Shown here piece by piece: positions 25,076-33,768 of a DNA stretch of 46,883 nucleotides. The DNA is taken from NCBI GenBank assembly GCA_017445845.1, contig JAFSRY010000070.1, forward strand, positions 1-46,883. The letters are read 5' to 3'. Numbering within the stretch: the first letter of the stretch is position 1; each line of letters starts with the position of its first letter. Under the pieces are notes generated by a model. The model did no database searches and had not been told where the DNA came from. It saw only the letters and a program-made list of their open reading frames with translations. This DNA is from Prevotella sp. GTDB lineage: Bacteria; Bacteroidota; Bacteroidia; Bacteroidales; Bacteroidaceae. The position numbers were made by a program, and so were the translations under genes.

Positions 25076-26323
25076 ATGAAAAAACTACTCATCACCCTGC
25101 TGCCCGCACTGGCCTTTAGCCTGCTGACAAACGCACAGACCCTCCGCTTCGACAGTCCGTTGGAAGACAAATACAATACCTTCTCCGTCATCGGCGACTC
25201 CTATTCAACCTACGTCGGTATGACGGAACCTGCCACCAACGCACAGTTCTACCCGCACGAGGCTATCGACGTCTACGAAGTCACGCAGACCTGGTGGAAA
25301 CTGTTCGAACGCGAGACGGGCATCCGTCTCGAGCATAACAACTCCTATTCGGGCGGCACCATCTGCAACACCTGGTGGAACGGAGCTGATGCCTCCACCG
25401 TGAGCTTCGTCTATCGTTCGCAGAACCTCCGCAAAGCCGACCTCATCATCATCGAGGGCGGCACCAACGACAGCAATGCCGGCTCGCCCATCGGCAACTA
25501 CATGTATGGCGACTGGACCAGCCAGGACCTCAAGGCATTCCGGCCGGCACTGGCAAAGACCATCGACTACCTGCAGCAGAAGTATCCAGAGGCACAGCTC
25601 GTCTTCATGCTCAACAACGGGCTGAAGACCGAAATCAACACCTCTGTCGAAGAAATCTGCAAACATTATGACGTGCCCGTGATGACGCTCTCCGGCGTTT
25701 CCAAGGCCCTCGACCACCCGACCTACAACGGAATGCAGACCATCAGCCACCAGCTCGTCAACTTCCTGCTCGACGACGAATACCTGCCACTCGTAGAGTC
25801 GCTGACCATCACCCGCCGACAGGCCGTGGAAGACGCAAAGGTATATTTCCACATGCCACTGCAGGAAGGCTACTGGACAACGCTCTGCCTGCCCTTCTCG
25901 CTAACTTCCGAACTCACCAAACAGATGTTCGGCGACGAGCACATCCTCGCTGAATATTCCGGACAGGCCGTCATCGACGACAACGACCCCACCAGCGCAA
26001 CGATGATCTTCACCCGTGTGGAGAGCATTGAAGCCGGAAAGCCTTATCTTGTCAGACCCTCCGTGACACGCACCAAAGGTGTCTTCATAGAAGACTTCAC
26101 GCTGCCCGCCTCGAACGCTACGAACGTCAAGGGAGAAGGCTTCACCTTTGCCGGACTCTACCGCACCACCACCTTCTATCCCAACCAGCCCACCTGCTTC
26201 CTCGTACACGGCAACGGCACCGCCGACATTGCCGCCACCACGACACCCCTCGGCAGTATGCACGCCTATATCATTGCACCCAAAGGCATCACCACGGTCA
26301 ACTTGATGATCAACGAGGAATAG
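25076..26323 (+). CDS. SGNH-type hydrolase with C-terminal beta domain, secreted
   Basis: 415 residues with signal peptide MKKLLITLLPALAFSLLTNA-Q. Block I GDSYS (40-44, Ser42) and block III GGTND (128-132) mark an SGNH/GDSL esterase-type domain (to about 245). A candidate Asp/His pair near KALDHPTYNGMQTISHQL (233-250) would complete the triad. The remainder (about 265-415, GYWTTLCLPFSLTSELTKQ to TTVNLMINEE) is a beta-rich module seen at the ends of Prevotella secreted proteins; I cannot name its function. Esterase or deacetylase action on glycans is inferred. A terminator follows at 26364-26408. Confidence 0.8.
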   Translation: MKKLLITLLPALAFSLLTNAQTLRFDSPLEDKYNTFSVIGDSYSTYVGMTEPATNAQFYPHEAIDVYEVTQTWWKLFERETGIRLEHNNSYSGGTICNTWWNGADASTVSFVYRSQNLRKADLIIIEGGTNDSNAGSPIGNYMYGDWTSQDLKAFRPALAKTIDYLQQKYPEAQLVFMLNNGLKTEINTSVEEICKHYDVPVMTLSGVSKALDHPTYNGMQTISHQLVNFLLDDEYLPLVESLTITRRQAVEDAKVYFHMPLQEGYWTTLCLPFSLTSELTKQMFGDEHILAEYSGQAVIDDNDPTSATMIFTRVESIEAGKPYLVRPSVTRTKGVFIEDFTLPASNATNVKGEGFTFAGLYRTTTFYPNQPTCFLVHGNGTADIAATTTPLGSMHAYIIAPKGITTVNLMINEE

Positions 26324-26363
26324 GGGCCCAACGACTGAATATTCATACAGGAATTATATCATT

Positions 26364-26408
26364 GCCACATGGCGTACTTACCAAGAAGGGTATGCCATGT
26401 GGCTTTTT
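26364..26408 (+). terminator. Terminator of the FG-GAP - SGNH operon
   Basis: GCCACATGGCGTA (26364-26376) pairs with TATGCCATGTGGC (26391-26403, one G-T pair), followed by TTTTT. Confidence 0.85.
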
Positions 26409-26465
26409 CTGTGACCGCCGCATCTATCGATCAAGACGGCAACCCGACATTGTATTGATGATTTC

Positions 26466-26597
26466 CAAGCAGTGACAAGGGGCTTAACAAGCATTGATAA
26501 GGGGCTTAACAAGCATTGATAAGGGGCTTAACAAGCATTGATAAGGGGCTTAACAAGCATTGATAAGGGTCGTTTCAAGCAGTGACAAGGCTTTCGG
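26466..26597. repeat. 22-bp tandem repeat, six units
   Basis: Units start at 26466, 26488, 26510, 26532, 26554 and 26576. The consensus is CAAGCATTGATAAGGGGCTT-AA. Units two to four are identical; the first and last share the variant CAAGCAGTGACAAGG. There are no spacers, so it is not a CRISPR array. Confidence 0.9.
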
Positions 26598-26681
26598 AAA
26601 CCATCAAAGCGACCGGTCAATCGGCCTCACCGCCAAGCCCGAGTCATTGGTAAGGTGCTTTGCTGACTACGGAATAAAAAG

Positions 26682-26727
26682 AAGACGAGACTCCTTTCGC
26701 ACACTGCTGTGGAAGAAATCTCGTCTT
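26682..26727. other. Long imperfect hairpin in a gene-free region
   Basis: AAGACGAGA (26682-26690) pairs with TCTCGTCTT (26719-26727); inside, TTTC/GAAA and CACA/TGTG also pair. With the terminator at 26763-26798 it could be the body of a small plus-strand RNA. Confidence 0.4.
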
Positions 26728-26762
26728 GTTGCTAAAGTAAAGAGGTCTTTCCTTCTCATCAT

Positions 26763-26798
26763 ACAGACTGACTAACATTGTCAGTCTGTTCGTTTTTT
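26763..26798 (+). terminator. Strong terminator hairpin with no known gene upstream
   Basis: ACAGACTGAC (26763-26772) and GTCAGTCTGT (26780-26789) form a perfect 10-bp stem followed by TTTTTT at 26793-26798. The T-run is on plus, so it ends plus-strand transcripts, but no plus-strand coding gene lies after 26323. Confidence 0.75.
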
Positions 26799-27015
26799 AG
26801 CGTTTTGTCTTGTTTTTCAGCTGATCGCTGAACAAGGTGAAAAAGTCGTAATCTAAAATAATGGAAATCCGAAACAGATCGGAAGTATCGATACTGCTTT
26901 TCTCGAAAATCTTGTAAACATTTGTTCTGCTGCATGACAACTCATGCGCAAACCATACGACAGTTTTCTTGCGTTCCTTCAGTTTTAGTCTAATTAATTG
27001 TCCAATTTCTACCAT
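26797..27015 (-). CDS. Small helix-turn-helix (XRE-like) protein
   Basis: 72 residues beginning MVEIGQLIRLKLKERKKTV. The pattern IGQLI..KLKERKKTVVWFAHELSC..NVYKIF then SSIDTSDLFRISIILDYDFF matches the small Cro/XRE-like proteins common in Bacteroidetes: helix, turn, a recognition helix around SRTNVYKIF, then a helix ending in DFF. It is probably a DNA-binding regulator; the target is unknown. A TAAATTTG box on the minus strand at 27066-27073 could be its promoter. The surrounding region is AT-rich compared with the neighbours. Confidence 0.7.
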   Translation of the reverse strand: MVEIGQLIRLKLKERKKTVVWFAHELSCSRTNVYKIFEKSSIDTSDLFRISIILDYDFFTLFSDQLKNKTKR

Positions 27016-27301
27016 ATAATATCAAAAATAAACGGCTATTTCATAATTATTTTTTGTTCATTGTGCAAATTTACTATTTTTTTTCTTCTGACAACAAGTT
27101 TTATGTTCCCAATTTGTTGACAGTCAGCCTTTTTCATCATTTTTGTAACCATTTTTATATCATTTTTATACAACTTTTTCCCTTTTGTGGGATTGATTTA
27201 GACAAAAACAATCGACAAAAGAAAAAAATAATTGTCACCGGTGGCGGCAACTTAAGAAAAATAAGCTATCTTTGCAGTCGAATTAAGAACATCACAAGGC
27301 T

Positions 27302-28174
27302 ATGAATACGGACAAACCGCAAAAAATGGGAAAAAAAACGGACAAACCGCAAATATTGCTCATCAACGACATGGTGGGTCACTCGAAGGTGGGCATGGGT
27401 GCGATGGTGCCCATTTTCTCATATATGGGCTTCCCCACTTTCAGTCTGCCGACGGCCATCATCTCAAACACATTCGACTATGGACAGTTCAGTGTGCTCG
27501 ACACCACGGACTATATCCGTCAGACGCTGCCCGTATGGAAGTCGCTGGGGTTCTCGGCCGATGCCATCTGCACGGGGTGTATGCTCAGTGAAGAACAAGC
27601 CCAGCTCGTTGCCTCCTACTGCCGTGAAGAGTCGGCAAGGGGTACGCGGGTGTTCGTAGATCCTATCCTTGGCGACGGCGGACGGCTCTACAACGGCATG
27701 ACACAGCAGCAAGTGAACGCCATGCGTGCCATGGTCAGCGTCGCCGACCTTATATTTCCCAACTACACTGAGGCAGCCCTGCTCACTGGCCACGACTTCA
27801 AACAGGATGGACTGACATGGAGCGAGGCGCAGTCGATGCTCAACGAGCTGCGGGCCATCGGCTGCCAGTCGGCTCTCATCACGAGCTGTCCCATCGACGG
27901 CAAGAGCAGTGTGGCTGGCTACGACCACCAGGCCGACACCTTCTTCCTGCACCGCTACGACGAGATACCCGGTATCTTCCACGGCACCGGCGACCTCTTC
28001 TCGGCTATCCTCATCGTCCACCTCCTCTCGGGGGAGACACTCGAGGTGAGCACCCGTAGGGCTATGGACACCGTCTACCGCCTCATCTATCTGAACCGTG
28101 ACCTCGACGACCGCTGCCAAGGCATCCTCGTCGAACAGTTCCTGAGTGAAGTTAAGATGAGAAATGAGAAATGA
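27302..28174 (+). CDS. Pyridoxal/pyridoxamine kinase-like protein (PfkB/ThiD fold)
   Basis: 290 residues. Ribokinase-type features: ILLINDMVGHSKVGMGAMVPIF near the start, FVDPILGDGGRLYNGM, LIFPNYTEAALLTG, and the C-terminal catalytic motif HGTGDLFSAILIVHLL with GTGD. These fit the PdxY/PdxK branch, which phosphorylates pyridoxal-type B6 vitamers in the cytosol. The start may be ATG 27302 or ATG 27326; a tandem duplication (ACGGACAAACCGCAAA at 27308-27323 and 27340-27355) spans this region and doubles TDKPQ. The last residues (MRNEK, stop) are encoded by the ATGAGAAATGAG repeat. A TATCTTTG box at 27267-27274 is the likely -7 element. Confidence 0.8.
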   Translation: MNTDKPQKMGKKTDKPQILLINDMVGHSKVGMGAMVPIFSYMGFPTFSLPTAIISNTFDYGQFSVLDTTDYIRQTLPVWKSLGFSADAICTGCMLSEEQAQLVASYCREESARGTRVFVDPILGDGGRLYNGMTQQQVNAMRAMVSVADLIFPNYTEAALLTGHDFKQDGLTWSEAQSMLNELRAIGCQSALITSCPIDGKSSVAGYDHQADTFFLHRYDEIPGIFHGTGDLFSAILIVHLLSGETLEVSTRRAMDTVYRLIYLNRDLDDRCQGILVEQFLSEVKMRNEK

Positions 28175-28191
28175 GGAACCGAAGGTCGGCG
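28157..28191. repeat. ATGAGAAATGAG repeat at the 3' end of the kinase gene
   Basis: The tract provides the final codons and TGA stop of the kinase gene. Positions 28171-28191 (ATGAGGAACCGAAGGTCGGC plus G) recur exactly, inverted, at 35333-35353. Confidence 0.8.
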
Positions 28192-28225
28192 TTATTTACT
28201 TCCGAAACATAAGACTTTTAATATT

Positions 28226-29887
28226 TTGTCCTGGCTAAACACCATATTGTTCGAACACTCGGCCATACAGGCGGCCCTTGTCATCTCGCTCATCGTGGCA
28301 GCAGGAATGTCACTGGGTAAGATGAAGATTGGCGGCATCTCACTCGGTGTGGCCTTTGTCTTCTTTGCCGGCATCATTGCCGGACATTTAGGACTCTGCA
28401 TCGATGCCACCACTCTGGCCTATACCGAGACCTTCGGACTCGTGCTCTTCGTCTACACACTCGGACTGAGTGTCGGACCGACGTTTTTCAATTCCCTGAA
28501 ACACGAGGGCCTTGAGTTGAACGCCTGGGGGCTGGCAGTCATCCTGTTGGGAACGGCAATGGCATTGCTTCTCTATCAGCCCCTCGGCATAGCACTGCCC
28601 GACATGGTAGGTCTGCTCTGTGGGGCCACCACCAACACTCCCGCCCTCGGTGCGGCCCAACAGACGCTGAGCAACCTCGGACTACCTTCGGGCAGTCCTG
28701 CTTTGGCAACTGCCGTCACCTACCCTCTCGGTGTCTTGGGTGTCATTTTGGCCATCATGCTGCTGCGGACGCTTTTCGTCAGGTCCTCCGACCTTTCTGT
28801 CAGCGGTGACAACGATGACGACCACACCTATGTGGCACAGTTCGTCGTCGTCAATCCCGCCCTCGACGGAAAGACCGTGGCAGAACTCTCGCACATCTCA
28901 CGAGTGAAGTTCATTATTTCGAGAATCTGGCGCGACAAACAGGTCATCGTTCCTACCGCCGCCACGCATCTGAATATCAACGACAACGTGCTCATCGTCA
29001 CCAACCGCGACGAAGTGGAAACACTTGAATTCTTTTTCGGGCAACGCGTGAAGACCGACTGGAACCGCAGCGAAATCGACTGGAACCACATCGACTCGAA
29101 GGTAGGAAGCCGCATCGTCGTCGTCTCACGCACCGTCCTCAACGGCAAACGCCTGGGGCAGCTGCAACTCCGCAACACCTATGGCGTGAATGTCAGCCGC
29201 ATCCACCGAGGCGACATCACACTGCTCGCCACCGACGACCTGCGCTTAGAGTATGGCGACCAAGTCGTGGTAGTGGGCGAGCCGGCACACCTCGACCAGA
29301 TAGAACACTTCTTCGGCAACTCTGTCCGGCTGCTCAACGAGCCGAACCTCGGCAGCATCTTCCTCGGAATGATTTTCGGACTGCTGCTCGGCACGCTGCC
29401 CATCAGCCTGCCCGGTATGCACGAACCCATCCGACTGGGCATTGCCGGAGGACCCATCATCGTTGGACTCATCGTGGGGGCCCTCGGACCGCGAATGCAT
29501 TTCATCTCCTACACCACCCGCTCGGCATCGCTCATGCTACGCCGATTGGGACTGGCACTCTTTCTGGCCGCCCTCGGCCTCGATGCCGGAGCAGACTTCT
29601 TCGCCACCGTCATGCGTCCCGAAGGACTGCTATGGCTGGGCACCGGCTTTGCCCTGACCATCGTACCCGTGCTGATAGTGGGAACCGTCGCCGTAATGAC
29701 CCGTCGCATGGACTACGGCACCGTCTGCGGAATGCTCAGTGGGGCTATGGCCAACCCGATGGCGATGAACTATGCCAGTGACACCATCAACGAGCGGACA
29801 CCGGCCGTCGCCTATGCCTCGGTCTACCCGTTAGGCATGTTCCTGCGCGTCATCATTGCACAAGTGCTCATCATGTTACTGGCTTAA
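28226..29887 (+). CDS. YidE/AspT-family membrane transporter with RCK_C domains, non-ATG start
   Basis: 553 residues. About five membrane helices (to about 185) contain FGLVLFVYTLGLSVGPTFF and LLCGATTNTPALGAAQ. Two cytosolic TrkA-C-like (RCK_C) domains follow, at about 200-272 (VVVNPALDGKTVAEL) and 290-365 (VVVSRTVLNGKRLGQL). The second membrane half starts at about 375 (LGSIFLGMIFGLLLGTLPI) and repeats the family motif as MLSGAMANPMAMNYA. This is the aspartate:alanine exchanger-like family; the substrate of YidE-type members is unknown. No in-frame ATG exists at the N-terminus; TTG 28226 is the likely start, close to a dispersed repeat. The stop TAA directly abuts the next ATG. Confidence 0.88.
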   Translation: MSWLNTILFEHSAIQAALVISLIVAAGMSLGKMKIGGISLGVAFVFFAGIIAGHLGLCIDATTLAYTETFGLVLFVYTLGLSVGPTFFNSLKHEGLELNAWGLAVILLGTAMALLLYQPLGIALPDMVGLLCGATTNTPALGAAQQTLSNLGLPSGSPALATAVTYPLGVLGVILAIMLLRTLFVRSSDLSVSGDNDDDHTYVAQFVVVNPALDGKTVAELSHISRVKFIISRIWRDKQVIVPTAATHLNINDNVLIVTNRDEVETLEFFFGQRVKTDWNRSEIDWNHIDSKVGSRIVVVSRTVLNGKRLGQLQLRNTYGVNVSRIHRGDITLLATDDLRLEYGDQVVVVGEPAHLDQIEHFFGNSVRLLNEPNLGSIFLGMIFGLLLGTLPISLPGMHEPIRLGIAGGPIIVGLIVGALGPRMHFISYTTRSASLMLRRLGLALFLAALGLDAGADFFATVMRPEGLLWLGTGFALTIVPVLIVGTVAVMTRRMDYGTVCGMLSGAMANPMAMNYASDTINERTPAVAYASVYPLGMFLRVIIAQVLIMLLA

Positions 29888-31450
29888 ATGAAAGAAAAGA
29901 AGAACCCCTTGCCCCTGCGGTCGACCCTCTGGCCTTTTGTCGTCGTCGCCACCCTGCTGATGGCAATACCTGCCAGCTACGAGCCGCGCCATTTCGCCAA
30001 GCTGCTCCTTGCCACGGCCTGTGTGCAGTCGGCGGGATATGCCGTCATCATGGCCCTCCTGACCAGAAAGAGCATCGGGCTTCAACGCACCGTCTTGCTG
30101 CTGCTGGCCTTGCTCTTCGGGATAGAAACGTTTACCTTCCTGCGTTTCGGCTCGCGTTTCAATCCTGCCATTCTCGGCCTTGTCCTACAGACGACATCCC
30201 GCGAAGCTAAGGAGTTTCTGACGACATACATCCTGCACTTCCCTACCCTTCTGTATGTCCTCACAGCCATTCTCGCAGCCGTAGGCCTCACCTTCCTCAT
30301 AAAGCCCGCCACCGCCGACCGAGGGCGAACGCTTCTCGCGGCCCTCCTCATGGCCATTCCTGCCTGTCTGCTCCCGTTGTTTACGGGGTGCCTCGGATTG
30401 CCGATGGGACAAAACAGCCTCAACGAACTCTTCAACGACCTGAGGTTCATTCAGGAGAAACACGGAGAAACGGAGCTGATGGCAACAATGATTGACCATA
30501 TCAATGTCACGGAGACACCCGACTCGACCGAGGCTCCCGTCATTGTCCTCGTCATCGGAGAGTCGTTCGACCGGTTGCACTCTTCACTCTATGGCTACCC
30601 TCTGAAGACATCGCCGCGAATGGAAAAGGAACAAGAGAAAGGACGGCTCACTCTCTTCACTCACGCCACCACGCCGACACCAGCCACCTATGAGGCCATG
30701 CGCTATATCTTCACGCTTCAAGGAGAAGAGGTGACGGGCGACTCTACCGAATACATCCTCATGCCGGCAGTCTTCAGAAAGGCTGGCTATCACGTCGCCT
30801 ATCTCGACAATCAATACACTCGCTCATCGGGCGGTTCCTTCGACTACAGCTGTTCCTACTTCCTGTCGCCGACGGCCATCAACGACCAATGCTTCGACTT
30901 CCGCAACGAAAAGACCTTTGCCTTCGACGGTGACCTTGTCGAACACTATGCCGACCGACTCTTCCTGCAGTCGAAGTCATTGAATATCATCCACCTCATG
31001 GGACAGCACTTTGATGCCAGTCTGCGCTATCCCGACAGTTTCAGCCATTTTACCGCCGACAGCATCCGGCGCAACGAACTCACCCGCCAGCAACGGCAGC
31101 AGGTGGCAGCGTATGACAATGCTACGCTCTACAATGACTTTGTATTGTCGGCTATCATAGAAAAAATGAAGGGAATAAATGCCGTGATGGTTTTCATCTC
31201 CGATCACGGCGAACAAATCTATGCCGGTCCGAACCTCTATTTCGGACGGTCTTTCGGCGGTCCGTCAGATGAAGAAACCGTCGAAAGAGTATTCCGCATT
31301 CCGATGTTCGTATGGACCAGTGAGACCTTCGAAGAAAAACACCCCGACTGTCTACAGGTCCTCCGCGAGAAGGCTGACGCACCGTTCAGCAATGCCGATA
31401 CTCCCTGGTTGTTGTTCTCGCTGGCGGGTATCAGCCTGAGCGTCAACTGA
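29888..31450 (+). CDS. EptA-like phosphoethanolamine transferase (sulfatase fold)
   Basis: 520 residues. Several N-terminal membrane helices (about 15-195) are followed by a periplasmic alkaline-phosphatase-fold domain: [27 protein letters not shown] (metal Glu and nucleophile Thr in KTSPRM), TPATYEAMR, and the later metal motif [10 protein letters not shown]. This is the EptA/CptA type that transfers phosphoethanolamine to lipid A or other cell-surface glycans. It begins immediately after the YidE-family stop, so the two are co-transcribed. Its 3' end overlaps the convergent ruvB 3' end by eight bases (31443-31450). Confidence 0.88.
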   Translation: MKEKKNPLPLRSTLWPFVVVATLLMAIPASYEPRHFAKLLLATACVQSAGYAVIMALLTRKSIGLQRTVLLLLALLFGIETFTFLRFGSRFNPAILGLVLQTTSREAKEFLTTYILHFPTLLYVLTAILAAVGLTFLIKPATADRGRTLLAALLMAIPACLLPLFTGCLGLPMGQNSLNELFNDLRFIQEKHGETELMATMIDHINVTETPDSTEAPVIVLVIGESFDRLHSSLYGYPLKTSPRMEKEQEKGRLTLFTHATTPTPATYEAMRYIFTLQGEEVTGDSTEYILMPAVFRKAGYHVAYLDNQYTRSSGGSFDYSCSYFLSPTAINDQCFDFRNEKTFAFDGDLVEHYADRLFLQSKSLNIIHLMGQHFDASLRYPDSFSHFTADSIRRNELTRQQRQQVAAYDNATLYNDFVLSAIIEKMKGINAVMVFISDHGEQIYAGPNLYFGRSFGGPSDEETVERVFRIPMFVWTSETFEEKHPDCLQVLREKADAPFSNADTPWLLFSLAGISLSVN

Positions 31451-32477
31451 ACAATTCCTGTTCCATGATGTTTCCGCTATAGGGATTGCGGCCCAGATGG
31501 TCGTAAGCCAGCTTCGTGGCCATACGGCCTCGCGGCGTGCGCTTGATGAAACCTTCCATAATGAGGAAGGGCTCATAGACTTCTTCCACCGTACCGGTGT
31601 CTTCGCCGATGGCGGTGGCAATGGTCGACACGCCGACAGGTCCGCCGCGGAACTTGTCAATGATGGTCAGCAGAATCTTGTTGTCTATCTCGTCGAGGCC
31701 ATATTGGTCGATGTTCAGCGCATGAAGGGCCACGACGGCAATGTCCGACGTAATGCGCCCGTTGCCTTTCACTTGGGCAAAGTCGCGGACACGACGCAAC
31801 AGGGCATTGGCCACACGGGGCGTACCACGCGACCGGCGCGCGATTTCGTAAGCAGCCTCGTCGTCGATGGGCACCTGCAGGATAGATGCCGACCGACGGA
31901 TAATCTGCTGAAGGGTCTCCGGCTCGTAATACTCCAAGTGAAGGTTGATGCCGAAACGGGCACGCAGCGGAGCCGTAAGGAGTCCGCTTCGGGTGGTGGC
32001 GCCAATCATCGTAAAGGGATTGAGGTCTATCTGAATGCTTCGGGCCGAAGGTCCTTTGTCAATCATGATGTCTATCCGATAGTCTTCCATCGCCGAATAT
32101 AAATACTCTTCGACGACAGGCGACAGGCGGTGGATTTCATCAATGAAAAGCACATCGTTGGGCTCGAGCGAAGTCAACAGTCCGGCAAGGTCGCCAGGTT
32201 TGTCGAGGACGGGGCCGCTGGTCAGCTTAAAGCCTACGCCAAGTTCATTGGCGATGATGTTCGAAAGCGTCGTCTTTCCCAGTCCTGGAGGCCCGTGAAG
32301 GAGGGTGTGGTCGAGAGGTTCGCCGCGATACTTGGCAGCTTCGACAAACACCTGCAGGTTTTCCACCACCTTCCGTTGTCCGGTGAAGTCACTGAAACGA
32401 AGGGGACGCAGGGCGTTCTCAAAGTCGCGTTCGTTCTTGCGAATGCTCTCTTGTCTGATATCGAAGTCGTCGTTCAT
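31443..32477 (-). CDS. ruvB: Holliday junction branch migration ATPase RuvB
   Basis: 344 residues, usual length. Walker [10 protein letters not shown] (62-70), Walker B and sensor: FIDEIHRL (DEIH 113-116), GATTRSG (159-165), SRGTPRVAN arginine region, and the C-terminal winged-helix DNA-binding domain ending [21 protein letters not shown]. It drives branch migration with RuvA; ruvA is not in the window. A TAATTTTG -7 box lies at 32504-32511 on the minus strand, about 27 bases from the start. It is convergent with the EptA-like gene. Confidence 0.98.
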   Translation of the reverse strand: MNDDFDIRQESIRKNERDFENALRPLRFSDFTGQRKVVENLQVFVEAAKYRGEPLDHTLLHGPPGLGKTTLSNIIANELGVGFKLTSGPVLDKPGDLAGLLTSLEPNDVLFIDEIHRLSPVVEEYLYSAMEDYRIDIMIDKGPSARSIQIDLNPFTMIGATTRSGLLTAPLRARFGINLHLEYYEPETLQQIIRRSASILQVPIDDEAAYEIARRSRGTPRVANALLRRVRDFAQVKGNGRITSDIAVVALHALNIDQYGLDEIDNKILLTIIDKFRGGPVGVSTIATAIGEDTGTVEEVYEPFLIMEGFIKRTPRGRMATKLAYDHLGRNPYSGNIMEQELFS

Positions 32478-32564
32478 GATCGCGGTTCGTTGCTTATAGT
32501 CTGCAAAATTACATGTTTTTTTTGAGAAACGTATGGCTTTAAAGAAAAAAAAGTACGATACGGG

Positions 32565-33287
32565 TCACTGCGAACGTGTATAAGCCAACGCAAGGATGCT
32601 GATTTGCCGGGGCTTTGCCTTCATCAGCTCTTGCGCACAGGCCATCAGCGTGGCACCCGTCGTCACCACGTCATCAATGAGCAACACATGCCGACCCTCG
32701 ATGGTTTCCTTTCGCTGCCACCAGTGGGAAGGGGTCAATCGAAAGGCTCCCTCGACGTTTTCGCGACGGTCGATGGCCGACAGGTGGGTCTGGGAACCTT
32801 TGAAGTGGATGCGCCCTACGATATGATGACAGACGGGAAGAGCGGTGACCTCGGCCACACCCCGGGCAATCTCGAGGCTTTGGTTATAGCCGCGTTGCCG
32901 TTGGCGCTTTCTCGACAAGGGTACGGGAATGAGGACATCAATGCCTTCGAAGAAACCTTTCGTAATCAGGTCCTTTGCCATCAGGGCTCCCATCTGGCGG
33001 GCGATGATGGGCTGGTCTTCATACTTCATCCGATAGATGAACCGACTGGAAGACGCCTGTGGCTGATGATAGATGAAAGCCGTTGCCCTTCCCACGGGGA
33101 AACATCCCCAGAACAGCCGCGCCAGACTGTTGTCTTCGAAGGTCGGCTCCAACTGCACTCGCGGCAACTGAAGCAGACATCCGACACAGAGCGTCTGCTC
33201 TCCTGCCGTCAGCCTACGGCCGCAGTTGGCACAGGGACGCGGCATCAGCAGGTCGAGGATATCCTGGAAAAGGGATGGGCGATACAT
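32565..33287 (-). CDS. comF: ComF-family phosphoribosyltransferase-like protein
   Basis: 240 residues from ATG 33287; an in-frame TTG at 33299 would lie inside recX. N-terminal zinc-finger cysteines (C19, C22, C34, C37: CANC..CVGC) precede the phosphoribosyltransferase fold with VLIPVPLSRKRQRQRGYNQ and the PRPP loop HVLLIDDVVTTGATL. In other bacteria this family acts in DNA uptake for natural transformation; here function is inferred from family only. Start lies four bases after the recX stop in a prmC-recX-comF run. Confidence 0.9.
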   Translation of the reverse strand: MYRPSLFQDILDLLMPRPCANCGRRLTAGEQTLCVGCLLQLPRVQLEPTFEDNSLARLFWGCFPVGRATAFIYHQPQASSSRFIYRMKYEDQPIIARQMGALMAKDLITKGFFEGIDVLIPVPLSRKRQRQRGYNQSLEIARGVAEVTALPVCHHIVGRIHFKGSQTHLSAIDRRENVEGAFRLTPSHWWQRKETIEGRHVLLIDDVVTTGATLMACAQELMKAKPRQISILALAYTRSQ

Positions 33288-33291
33288 GGCG

Positions 33292-33768
33292 TCAATCAAT
33301 ATCTGTGTCGCCTACCTTGAGACACTGACGGATGACATCCATCGTAAACCCTCGTCCCAGGGCAAAGCGGATGAGTTTCTGGGTGAGTTCGGCTTCATTG
33401 GAGGCACGTGTCGACCGCCGTTTCTGCCGCAACAGTGGCTGAAGGATGTCGACATATTCTGCCGTCTCCACCTGGCCGAGGACTTCGCGAATGGTATCGC
33501 TGTCGATGCGCTTCTGCCAGAGGGCTTGCTCTATCTTCCGCCTACCCCACTTGTTGTAGCGCACCTTGTCGCGGACGAAAGCCTCGGCAAAACGACGGTT
33601 GTCGACATATCGTTCGGCTGTCAGTCGCGCCATGACGCGGGCCTGACTCTCTTCTGAAAGACCCCAGCGACTCATGGCCAAGGTCATCTCTTGTTCGCAA
33701 TGTTCAGCCTGCGCACAACGTGTCGTAAGCCGAAGGTAGGCCTCCTGTTCTGTTATCTCTTTCATCAT
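33292..33768 (-). CDS. recX: RecX-family regulator of RecA
   Basis: 158 residues. Three-helix repeats of the RecX type: AYLRLTTRCAQAEHCEQEM, GLSEESQARVMARLTAERYVDNRRFAEAFVRDKV and the conserved KWGRRKIEQALWQKRI. It binds RecA filaments and limits their growth. The start overlaps the prmC stop and the stop is four bases before comF, so all three are coupled; RecX with ComF suggests a recombination or transformation theme together with nearby ruvB. Confidence 0.92.
   Translation of the reverse strand: MMKEITEQEAYLRLTTRCAQAEHCEQEMTLAMSRWGLSEESQARVMARLTAERYVDNRRFAEAFVRDKVRYNKWGRRKIEQALWQKRIDSDTIREVLGQVETAEYVDILQPLLRQKRRSTRASNEAELTQKLIRFALGRGFTMDVIRQCLKVGDTDID

Noticed and set aside
26466-26597. 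Tandem array considered as a CRISPR
   Set aside because: Units are contiguous, with no spacers, and no cas genes are in the window.
26560-26775. 71-codon plus-strand frame in the gene-free region
   Set aside because: It starts in the tandem repeat, has no recognisable composition, and overlaps the hairpin structures.
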